Positions 45,419 through 55,177 are shown, numbered from the stretch's first letter. The stretch is 64,000 bases of DNA from Rhizobium sp. Pop5 (GCF_024721175.1 NZ_CP099402.1:806001-870000); one strand, 5' to 3'. The notes: generated by a model from the letters alone, not told the origin. Numbers and translations: made by a program.

Positions 45419-46483
45419 TCACCGAATGGCTTCGCGCAGTCTTTCGATAGCGACGGTTCTTGGAATTGCGTCAAGGCGTGCTAATTGCGCCCAAACGCCC
45501 GCATTTTGGGTGGTCAAGCGCTCAGCGTGCTCGGGAAACAGCCGTGCGCGCCATCTCGTAATACAAAGTCGCATCACCAACCGCATGTCCGCTGCCTTAT
45601 AGATGAGGGGGATTTCGCCATCGGACAGGGAACATTCGCTGCGATATCCGCTGATGAGATCGCACATCGCCCCTATCGGATCAGATTCATCCCCGATCTG
45701 ATAGGCAGCCGCGACACCCACGTCGAAAAGCGTCGGAGCATGCACCATGTCGCCAAAATCGATGATGCCAGTGATCGTATCCGGCGTTGTCGTATCGACA
45801 AGGATATTTTCCATGTTGAAGTCGTTGTGGATTACTTGGGCATCCAACGTGTTCATGACAGGCACGATCGCCTCCTCGAACTCGTTGATCGCATTTTCGA
45901 GGCGTGTTCGCTGATGGACATCACAAAATGTCGGCAGAACTTCACGCATCCCCGCCGCATGTTTCAAATCCCAGGTGATGCGATGTAATGCGGCCTCATG
46001 TGAAAAGCTCTTCAAGGCCTTTTGCAAACGTCCAAGCATCGCGCCAACCCGCCGGCGCTGCAAAGGAGACTGTGGCGCGGTACGTTGCGCAACGCCCGGC
46101 GCGAACGTGACCATGCGGACGCCCCGTTCGGTGCCGTCATCGGCCACAAAGCGAAAGTCCGCAGCACCGTTACGCGTGAGAATGACACGCTGGGTGGGAA
46201 TTCCCGGATCGACCTCCTCCACATGCAAGAGCGCCAAACTGTGCATTGAGGTAACGAGAGGATTCTCTGCCGGATTGAGGATTTTTAAAAGATATGCGGT
46301 GCCATCCTCAAGTGTCAGGCGAAAATTACTGTCCTTCTCGCCCCATAGCCATGTTGCGTGACCAGCAAGGCCATAATGGTGGCACGCAATTTGCTCAGCC
46401 TGGTCACAGGACAGGTGGACAGTTGCAGTTTCCAGTTCGGCACCGAGCACACCACTCTTGGGTTTTTTTTGAAACGCCGACAT
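45419..46483 (-). CDS. APH-family small-molecule kinase (hydroxylysine kinase-like)
   Basis: A 354-residue kinase of the aminoglycoside phosphotransferase fold. The catalytic loop is VIHNDFNMENILVD (H-x-D-x4-N) and the metal-binding motif is IIDFGDM. Related proteins next to class III PLP enzymes phosphorylate hydroxylysine or similar amino alcohols; antibiotic resistance is less likely. The ATG at 46483 follows a weak AGGTGGAACGG site. It is translationally linked to the PLP-enzyme gene, which overlaps or starts within 9 bp. Confidence 0.88.
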   Translation of the reverse strand: MSAFQKKPKSGVLGAELETATVHLSCDQAEQIACHHYGLAGHATWLWGEKDSNFRLTLEDGTAYLLKILNPAENPLVTSMHSLALLHVEEVDPGIPTQRVILTRNGAADFRFVADDGTERGVRMVTFAPGVAQRTAPQSPLQRRRVGAMLGRLQKALKSFSHEAALHRITWDLKHAAGMREVLPTFCDVHQRTRLENAINEFEEAIVPVMNTLDAQVIHNDFNMENILVDTTTPDTITGIIDFGDMVHAPTLFDVGVAAAYQIGDESDPIGAMCDLISGYRSECSLSDGEIPLIYKAADMRLVMRLCITRWRARLFPEHAERLTTQNAGVWAQLARLDAIPRTVAIERLREAIR

Positions 46484-47262
46484 TCTACCGTTCCACCTTT
46501 CAGGTAGGTCATTTGAAGTTTTTCGAACCTTCTGCGGTCGAAAATCGAACAATATCGCTTCGGTCACGAGCTTTGTACTTTCCATCGTCTCGGCCCCGCC
46601 TTTCGAACCCGGAACCGTTCATGTCGATCGAAATGCAATTCTGGCAGCGCCAGCCCGTGTTGCTCGATAGACAGCAACCCATTTTCAATTTCGCGCGAGG
46701 CGCTTGTCTTCGCAGATTTCGTATAGGCAGAAGCGGCAAGTCCGTATGGCAGTCGATTTGTCTCCAAAATAGCCCCCGTCGGAATCCGCAGAGGCACGGA
46801 CCAGCAAAGCCATTACTTGTAGCCAATATTGTATACATAATCGTATTCTGCTCGATCAGGCAAGAGGGAAAAAGTTATAGTGCAGCCGACAGCACCCGCT
46901 GGCCGGGGGCGCGCTTGCTGCCGCGAGGTGCATCGTAGGATAATCGGAAATGGGTGTTGGGATTTCACGACTACATCTTCAGCGTGTGGGGTGTTTTCTG
47001 CCCAAGCCATCGGGGTGGGGCTGCAATTTTCCGTTTGTCGGAACCAAGAACCGGCGCCGTTGTCGTAATCGCGATCCGGTCGTAGACGCCGGCGCCGCCG
47101 GGGCCGATGCGCAGCTCCGTATCCCGGGCGCGATGGTCGGGGCGACTGTCAGGCCGGTTATGGCCAGGCCAATCAACACTGGAGAGGCTCATGCATTGAT
47201 TCCGCCGATAGCCATATTGCTATGGCCATACCAACATCACCATTGGGTTTTGTTCGGCGAGT
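46484..47262. other. Region without a recognised gene
   Basis: About 780 bp with short frames on both strands and no family match. A minus-strand stretch at 46564-46797 has protein-like composition but no start context or homology I can name. It probably includes the promoter of the kinase/PLP-enzyme pair and decayed coding sequence. Confidence 0.4.
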
Positions 47263-47505
47263 TCAAGGAGCCGGCGGGGATGAGCATGAGCCAGCCGGAG
47301 CGGAGCCGATCAGCGCGCTGGCATGCTCCAGCCAGGCGACAGCGAAGCTGCAGACAGGGTCCGCATCGACCAGCACCGATGGCGCATCTCCAACCAAACC
47401 CTGTGCGCCCTGACCGCCGGCGACAAAGGCGCTGACGATCCGGGCGAAGTAATCGCTTTCGATGCACGGCACGACGGGGTGGCCGGTGTCGAATTCCTCG
47501 AGCAT
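47263..47505 (-). CDS. Short hypothetical frame, possible gene remnant
   Basis: An 80-residue frame with strongly biased, high-GC third positions and protein-like composition: YFARIVSAFVAGGQGAQGL, DAPSVLVDADPVCSFAVAWLEHA. I do not recognise it. It begins exactly where the IclR remnant on the other strand begins, which suggests a rearrangement joint. A stop lies just upstream, so it is either complete and tiny or the C-terminal end of a lost gene. Confidence 0.35.
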   Translation of the reverse strand: MLEEFDTGHPVVPCIESDYFARIVSAFVAGGQGAQGLVGDAPSVLVDADPVCSFAVAWLEHASALIGSAPAGSCSSPPAP

Positions 47506-47507
47506 GC

Positions 47508-47968
47508 GCCCGCACGACCTGAGTGTTTACGAAAAGCGCGGCGATGGTCATTACAGGGGCATGATCGGTTACCGCATGCCCGTCCTCAGGACCTCGGCGG
47601 GACGGGCCTACCTCGCGTTCATCTCCGATGAGGAGCGCAGGCTTGTCGTCGAGCATATCCGAAGGCTCGCTGTGCCTGAGGATCTTTCATTTCTGGAAGC
47701 CATCGATATGAGCGATTTTCTGGCCGATATCCGGGCGAAGGGCTATGCTACCCGCGAGGCAGGCGAATTCCGACCCAGTACGTCCTCAATTGCCGTACCG
47801 GTGATGCCAGGCGGCGTAATGACAGCATGCATCTCGATCATCTGGATCCGGTCCGCTCTCTCGATCAAGGAGGCGACGGCCCGATATGTGGAACCCCTAA
47901 TGGAGATTGCCGAAAGGCTCGCCGCAGCTGTAGAGACAGAACAGAGGGTTCCTTTTAGTACCGGTTGA
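47508..47968 (+). pseudogene. IclR-family regulator, N-terminal HTH lost
   Basis: About 150 residues of the IclR effector domain are intact: LSVYEKRGDGHYRGMIGYRMP, TSAGRAYLAFISDEERRL, GYATREAGEFRPSTSSIAVPV and LSIKEATARYVEPLMEIAERL. They resemble MhpR-like aromatic-acid regulators. The N-terminal winged helix (about 90 residues) is missing before RPHDLSV. It converges with and overlaps the next remnant by 14 bp. Confidence 0.82.
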
Positions 47969-48386
47969 GATGCGGCGCGCCGCCAGCTGCGGCATAGATC
48001 GCGGCGAGCGTTTCGAAGCCTGCCTGGTCCTCCGCGTCGAAGCGGCCGGGTGTCGGGCTATCCAGGTCGAGCACGCCGTGGATCTTTCCACCCTTGATGA
48101 GCGACGTCACCAATTCCGAGCGGGAGGCTGCATCGCAGGCGATGTGGCCCGGGAAGACGTGAACGTCCGGCACCAGCATGGAGCGCGCCTCAGCCACAGC
48201 CGTGCCGCACACACCGTTGCCGACCGGAATGCGCACGCAGGCGACCCTGCCCTGGAACGGGCCGAGAACCAGTTCATCTTCCGATTTCAGGAAGTAGAAG
48301 CCGGCCCAGTTGAGATCGGGAACCAGTTCGAAGACCAGCGCCGACAGGTTTGCTGCATTGGCCACCGCGTCCCGCTCGCCGTCCAA
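47955..48386 (-). pseudogene. Free methionine-(R)-sulfoxide reductase (GAF), N-terminus lost
   Basis: The GAF domain of fRMsr is preserved: DGERDAVANAANLSALVFELVPDLNWAGFYFL, then VACVRIPVGNGVCGTAVAEA and PGHIACDAASRSELV. All three reactive Cys positions are there. About 25 residues before LLDGERD are missing; the frame upstream (from about 48400) reads into unrelated sequence. A start at GTG or ATG near 48386 could still give a shortened protein, so activity is uncertain. The reaction would be reduction of free Met-(R)-sulfoxide with thioredoxin. Confidence 0.78.
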
Positions 48387-48449
48387 CAGACCCCAGGAAT
48401 GGCGGAGCTTTGGGGTAGCTCTCGAACGCGTCGATGACCGGCGTGAGGA

Positions 48450-48815
48450 TCATATCGTCCACCTCGACAAGGATGCCAGCTTCTCCGCCAAGGGGAACTC
48501 TGCTGGCGCATGTGATATCAACATCGGGTCAGGAGAATGTGTGACGGAGCTGCGGAGGTGTTCTCGTACCATTGCACGGAGCTCGGCGAATGTCCGAAAC
48601 CCAATGTGCTGTGCAAGCCGGTGGACGGTCGTTGGTGAAACGCTGCATCTGCGTGCAATCGCGGCAGCACTTTCGAAGGCGATGATTTCCGGTCGTTCCA
48701 ACATCAGCCTGGCGACCTGCTCGAGACTGTTGGGAAAGACGAGCTGCCGCTTGGCAATAAAACACTTCAGTTCCTGCAGCGTCGCGGGAGGACGGTGGCC
48801 TTTGTCTTGTAGCAT
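48450..48815 (-). pseudogene. MurR/RpiR-family regulator, sensor domain lost
   Basis: A 121-residue protein with the RpiR-type HTH (LEQVARLMLERPEIIAFESAAAIARRCSVSPTTVHRLAQHIGF, then RTFAELRAMVREHL). The SIS sugar-phosphate sensor domain of these roughly 280-residue regulators is missing, and the frame ends soon after PLAEKL. The start at 48815 has a GGTGAGG site, so a DNA-binding fragment could be made. It lies downstream of the iolG-like gene in the same direction. Confidence 0.75.
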
Positions 48816-48936
48816 GGCGCCTCACCTTTTAAAGAACCGTCTTCCCGTAATCTCGGTGCCACCCGAGCACTATCAGGACGCGACATGTCATCCTCCGTAG
48901 CAACGGGAAGACACGGCTGCATCGCATCGAACCTTG

Positions 48937-49929
48937 CTACTCGACCTGCACGGGCCTGCCCGTCTGCCAGCTCACGGTCGCCGCCTCCGCCAGTTTCTGG
49001 GCCTGAAGTCCATCCAGTCCACCTGGTCTCAGGGATCTGTTGCCGCTGTCGATCGCGTCGATGAAAGCATCGATCTCGTTGGCGTAGGCCTGCGCATAGC
49101 GCTCAAGGAAGAAATATTGGACGGGGTCGCCGCTGATGCCGCTGGCGTTGGAAAGCTCGACACTGGTTGCCTGGATATTCCGTGCCGCAAGCATGCCGGC
49201 AGAACCGTGGACTTCGATACGTTGATCGTAGCCATAGGTTGCTCGGCGCGAATTGGTGATGACAGCGATTCGACCCGACGCGGTCTGCATCTGTACTGCG
49301 GCAGTATCCACATCACCTTCGGCCCCGATCGCCTTGTCGACAAGAGACGATCCAAGCGCGTTTACCACGACGAATTCCTCGCCCATGAGGAAACGGGCCA
49401 TATCGAAGTCGTGAATCATCATGTCGCGGAACAGGCCGCCGGAGGATTTGACGTATTCGGCTGGCGGCGGAGTGGGATCACGGCTGGTGATGGTGACGAT
49501 TTCGATGTCCCCGACATCGCCGCGACGCAGCCGTGCCTCCACACTGGCGAAATTGGGATCGAACCGGCGATTGAAACCGATCATAAGGATGGAATTGTTC
49601 TTCTCGACAACGTCAAGACAGCCATTTATGCGTTCGACCGACAAGGATACCGGCTTTTCGCAGAGGGTCGCCTTGCCGGCCCTCGAAGCCGCCTCGATGA
49701 GATCGGCATGACTGGGCGTCGGCGTTGCTATCAGGATCGCATCCACCGCAGGCGACTTGATGATATCCTCTGCGTCAGCGACCTCGGCGCCTGTCTGGGC
49801 AGCAAGCGCCTCTGCCGTGGCCCTGAAAGCGTCGGCCACATAAACGAGCTTTGCCTTCGGGTTCGCTGCGATGGTGGCAGCATGTACCTTGCCTATCCGA
49901 CCGGCGCCGATCACTCCAAGCCTGATCAT
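48937..49929 (-). CDS. iolG: Gfo/Idh/MocA family dehydrogenase, inositol 2-dehydrogenase-like
   Basis: A 330-residue NAD(P)-dependent oxidoreductase: IRLGVIGAGRIGKVHAATIA for the Rossmann fold, CEKPVSLS, and DMMIHDFDMARFLMGEE as the catalytic Lys/Asp/His region of the MocA fold. The sequence is close to myo-inositol 2-dehydrogenases, which convert myo-inositol to scyllo-inosose; a related sugar is possible. The ATG at 49929 has GGAG eight bases upstream. It lies in one operon with a TIM-barrel isomerase-like gene and an ABC transporter. Confidence 0.88.
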   Translation of the reverse strand: MIRLGVIGAGRIGKVHAATIAANPKAKLVYVADAFRATAEALAAQTGAEVADAEDIIKSPAVDAILIATPTPSHADLIEAASRAGKATLCEKPVSLSVERINGCLDVVEKNNSILMIGFNRRFDPNFASVEARLRRGDVGDIEIVTITSRDPTPPPAEYVKSSGGLFRDMMIHDFDMARFLMGEEFVVVNALGSSLVDKAIGAEGDVDTAAVQMQTASGRIAVITNSRRATYGYDQRIEVHGSAGMLAARNIQATSVELSNASGISGDPVQYFFLERYAQAYANEIDAFIDAIDSGNRSLRPGGLDGLQAQKLAEAATVSWQTGRPVQVE

Positions 49930-49970
49930 CGATATTTCTCCGTATTTGTAAGGGTTAACTGTCGGATCGT

Positions 49971-50774
49971 TCAAACCGTGAAGGCATCGTGGAAGCGGTC
50001 GAGCGCTGCCTCATCGTCGCCGGAAGCCCAAGCTTCCATGCCGATGGCGCCGCGATAGCCCATGTCCTTGAGCGCGCGTGCGATCATCTTATAATTGACT
50101 TCGCCGGTACCTGGCTCGCAGCGGCCGGGCACATCGGCCACCTGGATTTCGCCGATCCAAGGCAGGCACTTGCGACACAGCTCGATCAGGTTTCCCTCCC
50201 CAATCTGGGCATGGTAGAGATCGAGATTGAGGCGGACCCGCGGATGATTGACGCTTGAGACGAGCGCCAGCGTGTCTTCGGCGCGCCCGAATGGCACGCC
50301 CGGATGATCGACCGGCAGATTGAGGTTTTCGAGGGTGAAGGTGACGCCTTCTTCTTCGGCCATGTCGGCGACACGGCAGAGGGTGTCGCGCGCCTTTAGC
50401 CACATGGCGCCGGTCACAACGTCGACCGGCTGGACCGGCAGACCTCCATCTCCCAGACCGGTGCCGTGCAGATTGAGCCTTTGCACGCCGAGCCGCTTAC
50501 CGATCTGCGCCGTTTCGCGTGCTGTCTTGAGAAGTTCGGCAGCACCTTCGTCGTCCGTCAGACGGCCGGAGAGATATCCGTTCATGATCGTGAAGGTCGC
50601 GCCCGTTGCTTCCAGCTTGTTCAGATCGTGATCCGGCCAATTCCATAGCCCTACGCCAAAACCCAATTCCTTAAGGCGGGAGGCTCGCCACTCGATCGCC
50701 TTGTCGCGCCAGAGCATTTCCGCACAGGCGGCGAGCGAAAATGTTGGCAAATCTTCTCGTGATCGATCGTTCAT
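49971..50774 (-). CDS. Xylose isomerase-like TIM barrel protein (hydroxypyruvate isomerase-like)
   Basis: A 267-residue protein of the AP endonuclease 2/xylose isomerase superfamily: RLKELGFGVGLWNWPD, VTFTLENLNLPVDHPG, LNLDLYHAQIGEG and GEIQVADVPGRCEPGTGEVNY. The Glu and His residues of these motifs form the metal site. Hydroxypyruvate isomerase, inosose isomerase and related sugar isomerases share this pattern. Next to an iolG-like gene, an inosose or keto-sugar isomerase is plausible. It is separated from iolG by 41 bp. Confidence 0.85.
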   Translation of the reverse strand: MNDRSREDLPTFSLAACAEMLWRDKAIEWRASRLKELGFGVGLWNWPDHDLNKLEATGATFTIMNGYLSGRLTDDEGAAELLKTARETAQIGKRLGVQRLNLHGTGLGDGGLPVQPVDVVTGAMWLKARDTLCRVADMAEEEGVTFTLENLNLPVDHPGVPFGRAEDTLALVSSVNHPRVRLNLDLYHAQIGEGNLIELCRKCLPWIGEIQVADVPGRCEPGTGEVNYKMIARALKDMGYRGAIGMEAWASGDDEAALDRFHDAFTV

Positions 50775-50853
50775 GATCGTGTTCCATCGTTATTGCGTGA
50801 ATTGAAAGGCGTAGCTGTTCTGGTCGAGCACACGCCCGTGGTGTGACCGCAGG

Positions 50854-51648
50854 CTAGATCGTACCGCCGAGTTCTTCGGACAACTGCTGCAACTCCTTGC
50901 CACCGGCCATCAGGTTCTGGAGTTCGTCCATCGCGATGTTCGCCTTTGCGTAGGTGCCAAGCGTTTGACCGCGGTTGAGGATGGTGAAACGGTCGGCCAC
51001 CGCATAGGCGTGGCGGACATTGTGGGTAATAAAGATTACGCCCAATCCTTTCTGCCGGACCTGATGGATGTATTTCAACACCATGGAGGTCTGCGCCACA
51101 CCGAGTGCCGAGGTCGGTTCGTCCAGGATCAGGATCTTGGCACCGAAATAGACTGCTCGTGCGATGGCTACGCACTGGCGTTCACCGCCGGAAAGCGTGC
51201 CGACGGCCTGGTTGGGATCACGGATATCGATGCCGATCTTGCGCATTTCCTCGCGCGTGACATCATTGCAGTGATCGAAGTCGATGTGGCGGAATGGGAA
51301 GACACCTCTGCGAGGTTCCCGCCCCATGAAGAAATTGCGGGTGATCGACATCAGGGGGATCATCGCCAGATCCTGGTAGACGGTCGCGATCCCCGCATCG
51401 AGTGCATCCCGGGGGCTCCTGAAATCGACCGGCTTTCCCTCCACCCGGAACTCGCCGCCACTCGGGCGGACAACACCGGATAGCGTCTTGATCAGCGTGG
51501 ATTTGCCCGCGCCATTGTCTCCGAGAAGGCAAAGCACCTCCCCGGCTGAGACTTGCATGGAAACGCCGTTCAATGCGATCACCGAACCGTAGTGCTTGAC
51601 GATATCGGTCACTTCGATGACCGGAGTTCGAATGTTGAGATCAACCAT
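50854..51648 (-). CDS. Sugar ABC transporter ATP-binding protein (single domain)
   Basis: A 264-residue ATPase with Walker [10 protein letters not shown], signature LSGGERQ and Walker [12 protein letters not shown]. Sugar importers of the ribose class usually have a double ATPase of about 500 residues. The single-domain form here, with permease and binding protein, matches the subgroup used for inositol or rhamnose-like sugars in Rhizobiales. The ATG at 51648 starts 2 bp after the permease stop. Confidence 0.93.
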   Translation of the reverse strand: MVDLNIRTPVIEVTDIVKHYGSVIALNGVSMQVSAGEVLCLLGDNGAGKSTLIKTLSGVVRPSGGEFRVEGKPVDFRSPRDALDAGIATVYQDLAMIPLMSITRNFFMGREPRRGVFPFRHIDFDHCNDVTREEMRKIGIDIRDPNQAVGTLSGGERQCVAIARAVYFGAKILILDEPTSALGVAQTSMVLKYIHQVRQKGLGVIFITHNVRHAYAVADRFTILNRGQTLGTYAKANIAMDELQNLMAGGKELQQLSEELGGTI

Positions 51649-51650
51649 GA

Positions 51651-52772
51651 TCAGCGCTCCCCGGTAACCTTGCGGCGAATGAAATTGTTGAAGAGCACTG
51701 CCAACAGCAGCATTGAGCCCAGGAAGACCTGAAACCAGTCGGAGTCGAACTTGGTATAGGTCAGGCCGATCGAAACCGAGCCGAAGATAATCGCACCGAA
51801 GAAGGCCCCGATCGCCGAGCCGTAGCCGCCGGTGAGCAGACACCCGCCGATAACGGCCGCGATGATGGCTTCGAATTCCTTCTGGAACCCGCGCCGGGCA
51901 TCGGTGGAACCAGCATCGAGTACGGTGATGATCGCGACGAGAGCTGCCGCACATGCCGTCAGCGCAAAGAGGCCGGTTTTGACCCTGTGGACCGGGACGC
52001 CCGAGTTCCTCGCCGCATTGGGATCGCCGCCGGCGGCAAAGATCCAGTTGCCGGTGCGCGTACGCAGTAAGATCCAGGTCGCAAGCAGGGCAAGGGCTAC
52101 GAACCACAAGACGGAAACCGGAACGCCCGTTACCTTCGGCACGCCATTGGGGAACTTGTCGATCAGATCATGATCCGCAAGCCATAGGAAGGCGCCGTTC
52201 AGGGCTTCGCCGGAGAAAATTCCAAGCAGCGGGCTGTCTTTGACGTGGTCGCTGATGCCGCGGAGCTGTGTCGAGCCACCGGTCGCCCATTTCAGGCCGA
52301 CAAGCGTCAGCCCGCGGAGAATAAAGAGGAACGCCAGCGTCACGATAAAAGATGGCAGACGTGTATGGATCACGATCTGTCCGTTGATCGCGCCCATGAA
52401 GGCCGCGAAAAGCATCGTCATCACGATGGCGACCGACAATGGCTGCCCGAAGTTCGTCAGGATGACACCAAAGACCAGTCCAGCGAACGCGACCATGGAA
52501 CCGATCGAGAGGTCGAACTCGCCGCCGATCATCAGGAGTGCGGCCGCGATAGCGAGGATCCCCAATTGGGAAGCCGGCGCCATGATCGTCATCACGCCCG
52601 ATAGCGAAAACATCGTGGGGTCTGCGGTGAGAAAGAAAAATACGATAACGAGCACCAGGCCGGCCACCGCACCTAGCTCGGGCCGGCGCATCAGTTGCGT
52701 CAGAAAGCCCACCTGCTTGATGCGCTCATCGGCTTTCGGCGCGACCGCCGCTTTCTGCTCAAGCGAAGCCAT
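51651..52772 (-). CDS. Sugar ABC transporter permease, ribose class
   Basis: A 373-residue inner-membrane permease with about ten hydrophobic segments: [23 protein letters not shown] (the conserved GG(x)DLSIG motif of the RbsC/AraH family), [26 protein letters not shown] and [23 protein letters not shown]. It would form the import channel as a dimer. An extended loop of about 60 residues ([14 protein letters not shown] to [10 protein letters not shown]) marks an unusual periplasmic insertion. It starts 125 bp after the binding-protein gene. Confidence 0.93.
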   Translation of the reverse strand: MASLEQKAAVAPKADERIKQVGFLTQLMRRPELGAVAGLVLVIVFFFLTADPTMFSLSGVMTIMAPASQLGILAIAAALLMIGGEFDLSIGSMVAFAGLVFGVILTNFGQPLSVAIVMTMLFAAFMGAINGQIVIHTRLPSFIVTLAFLFILRGLTLVGLKWATGGSTQLRGISDHVKDSPLLGIFSGEALNGAFLWLADHDLIDKFPNGVPKVTGVPVSVLWFVALALLATWILLRTRTGNWIFAAGGDPNAARNSGVPVHRVKTGLFALTACAAALVAIITVLDAGSTDARRGFQKEFEAIIAAVIGGCLLTGGYGSAIGAFFGAIIFGSVSIGLTYTKFDSDWFQVFLGSMLLLAVLFNNFIRRKVTGER

Positions 52773-52844
52773 GATTTCTCCCTGTGAATGTGATTTAGCG
52801 CTTCAGCTGCGCTGCCTCGCAGCGCGTTCCATCGAACCAAAGCC

Positions 52845-52864
52845 CCTCCCCGGTAACGGGGAGG
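52845..52864 (-). terminator. Intra-operon hairpin between binding protein and permease genes
   Basis: An 8-bp perfect stem CCTCCCCG / CGGGGAGG with a four-base loop and no U-run. In transporter operons such hairpins lower expression of downstream membrane genes or stabilise the binding-protein transcript. Confidence 0.65.
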
Positions 52865-52897
52865 AACTTCGGGGAGGATGCCTTTCGGCAATCTCGA

Positions 52898-53845
52898 TCA
52901 GCGGATCCCCTTGGCGGAAAGATCGACCACCTGAGCGGCCTTTTCCTTGGTGATCAGGTTCGGACCGGAGGGAACGTTGCCACCGGGGATGAGCCCGTAT
53001 TTGGCGTAATTGGCCAGAAACACGACAGGCAAATAGCCCTGAAGGAATTGCTGCTGATCGATCGCGAAAGCGGCCTTGCCGTCTGCCACAGCCTTCAGAA
53101 AATCAGCCGAAAGGTCGAAGGTTGCCACCTTGATCTTGCCGGTCATGCCGACATCTTCGACGGCTGCCAAAGCCGGCTCACCGGCTGTGCTGGCGCCGAG
53201 CGCCATAACGGCATCGACGGCTGTGTTGGAACTCAGCGCTGCCTTGACCTTCGCCCGAACATCGGCCGGATCGTTGCTGACAGGAAGCACCGTGACCTTG
53301 CCGCCGAAACCATCGGCGAAGCCCTTGCAACGCAGGTCTAGCGAAACATTGCCGACTTCCTGGTTCACGCACAGGCCTTCCTTGCCACCGAGTTCCTGGA
53401 GCTTTGCGCCGGCGGCTTTGCCGGCGGTATATTCGTCCTGACCGACATGCAGAAGCGCGCCCAACTCTTTCGAAACATCGGAGCCGGAATTGATTGAGAT
53501 GACCGGGATCCCGGCAGCGACGGCTTTCTTAATGGAGGGACCGAGCGCCGAGGCGTCCGGAATGGAGACGATCAGCCCATCGGGTTTCTGATTGACGGCA
53601 GCATCGATAAGCTGCGCCATCGACACCATGTCGAAAGTTTCCGGAGCACGATATTCGACATTGGCACCCATGTCCTTCGCCGCTGCGGTCACGCCGTTCT
53701 TGACGACGGACCAGAATGGATCGTTGGCTTGACCGTGAGTGACGGCGACGATGCGAATGTCGGCGGCATTGGCAAGTGCCGAAGACCCGATAATCGCCGC
53801 CGCAAAGGCTGCGCCTGCGAAAAGTGATTTCAGACCAAATTTCAT
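52898..53845 (-). CDS. Sugar ABC transporter periplasmic binding protein
   Basis: A 315-residue exported protein with a signal peptide ending near ALANA. The mature part is a type I periplasmic binding fold: IRIVAVTHGQANDPFWSVVKNG, DGLIVSIPDASALGPSIKKAV, GIPVISINSGSD and GLCVNQEVGNVSLDLRCKGF. It delivers sugar or inositol to the permease. First gene of the operon, with a ribosome site AGGGTAAA. Two palindromes are in its promoter region. Confidence 0.92.
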   Translation of the reverse strand: MKFGLKSLFAGAAFAAAIIGSSALANAADIRIVAVTHGQANDPFWSVVKNGVTAAAKDMGANVEYRAPETFDMVSMAQLIDAAVNQKPDGLIVSIPDASALGPSIKKAVAAGIPVISINSGSDVSKELGALLHVGQDEYTAGKAAGAKLQELGGKEGLCVNQEVGNVSLDLRCKGFADGFGGKVTVLPVSNDPADVRAKVKAALSSNTAVDAVMALGASTAGEPALAAVEDVGMTGKIKVATFDLSADFLKAVADGKAAFAIDQQQFLQGYLPVVFLANYAKYGLIPGGNVPSGPNLITKEKAAQVVDLSAKGIR

Positions 53846-53861
53846 TTTACCCTCCCAAAAC

Positions 53862-54000
53862 GATCCACCGGGTGGATCTTCCCAATGCTACCGGTTGCAA
53901 CTCCCTTTGCACCCGGTAGCAAGCTCGGCAAAATTACTTTATCCTCAACAAAAATCAAGCATCCATTCCATTTTTATTTTTTTGTGGAATATTCATTCCA
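53862..54000. promoter_or_regulatory. Divergent promoter region with LacI-type operator candidates
   Basis: Three inverted repeats lie between the binding-protein and lacI-like genes. GATCCACC-G-GGTGGATC is at 53862-53878. GCTACCGGTTGCAA (53887-53900) faces TTTGCACCCGGTAGC (53906-53920). TGGAATATTCATTCCA is at 53985-54000, 16 bp before the regulator start. The second, with TTGCAA half-sites, is most like a LacI-family operator; the third may be the autoregulatory site. Confidence 0.6.
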
Positions 54001-54016
54001 ATCAGGGAGGCGGCAG

Positions 54017-55012
54017 ATGCGCAAGCGGGCGACAGCAAAAGAGGTGGCGGAAGCCGCCGGCGTATCGAAATGGACGGTGATCCGCGCCTTCACTCCAGGT
54101 GCGTCGATTACGGATGCCAGCCGACAGAAAGTGCTTCAGGCGGCAGAGGCTCTGAATTACTCACCCAACCTGCTTGCCCGCAGTCTTGCGACGAACATCA
54201 CGCACCAGGTCGCCGTCTTCGTCGACGACTTCGCCAACCCACATAAGCTCCCCGTTCTGGAGATGCTGACCGAGCGTTTGCAGGCGGAGGGTCTCCTGAC
54301 CGTCCTGATCAATATCAACCGCCATTTCGATCACGTTCACGCCTTGATCAATGCCGACCAACGGCAATTCGACGCCGTCATTCTGTTCGGAACCGCCTTT
54401 CGTGAGGAAACGCTGGGGGATCGGCGGCTCGGTCAAGGTCTTCCCCCAATGTTTGTCCTTGCCAGAGACAGTCAAATTCCCGGCGTGCCGGCAATCGCGT
54501 GTGATACCGAAGTCGCTTTGAACGAAATCGTCGAATATCTGTTCGACAAAGGGTACCGCCGCCCGGGGTTCATGACGGGAGCGAGAACCCTTTCGACCGC
54601 TCTGGGCAGACGCCGTCACTTTGCGAATTGCTGGCGCCAGAAGGGTATTGAAGGCGTCATGGAACTGACCGCGGAAAGATATAGCGCTCAGGCCGGCGCA
54701 GAGGCAGCCCGGGCCTATTTGAGCGATAGCCCGCCGGGTTCGCGCATCGACGTCTTGATGTGTGAGAACGACATTTTGGCGCTCGGAGCAATGGATGTCG
54801 CCAGAAGCGAATTTGGACTACGAGTTCCACACGATCTCGCGGTCGTCGGTTTCGACAACATTGAACTGGGCGGTGGCCCCGCATACGGATTGACCAGCTA
54901 CGAACAGCCGACCGAAAAGATGATCGATGCCATTGTCGGCATGATCACAGGGGAGCGTGCATCCGAAACAATCGCCTTCCCGGGCAGCATGATCCGAAGA
55001 TTATCAGCTTGA
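54017..55012 (+). CDS. LacI-family transcriptional regulator
   Basis: A 331-residue repressor with an N-terminal HTH and hinge (TAKEVAEAAGVSKWTVIRAFTPGA, LNYSPNLLARSL) and a periplasmic-binding-protein-like sensor domain (LPVLEMLTERLQAEGLLTVLI, VLMCENDILALGAMDVAR, LAVVGFDNIELGGGP). It is divergent from the sugar operon, the usual place for its local repressor. The ATG at 54017 follows GGGAGGCGGCAG. The effector is probably the sugar handled by the operon. Confidence 0.93.
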   Translation: MRKRATAKEVAEAAGVSKWTVIRAFTPGASITDASRQKVLQAAEALNYSPNLLARSLATNITHQVAVFVDDFANPHKLPVLEMLTERLQAEGLLTVLININRHFDHVHALINADQRQFDAVILFGTAFREETLGDRRLGQGLPPMFVLARDSQIPGVPAIACDTEVALNEIVEYLFDKGYRRPGFMTGARTLSTALGRRRHFANCWRQKGIEGVMELTAERYSAQAGAEAARAYLSDSPPGSRIDVLMCENDILALGAMDVARSEFGLRVPHDLAVVGFDNIELGGGPAYGLTSYEQPTEKMIDAIVGMITGERASETIAFPGSMIRRLSA

Positions 55013-55177
55013 ACTGCGAAAGCGCTAATCGTTGGCATGGCCGGCGCAGTAATCTGCCGACCGAGTGCGACGCCTTGAAAGGACTCGAAGCGGCGACACC
55101 CTATTCAAATCTGAGATTCGTCCACCCGCAACAGGCTCGCAATCGATCCCGGGAAAAGGGCAGGCAGCGCGCCACGC

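Noticed and set aside
45419..46483. Aminoglycoside resistance kinase
   Set aside because: The fold is shared, but coupling to a class III PLP enzyme fits the amino-alcohol pathway better than drug modification.
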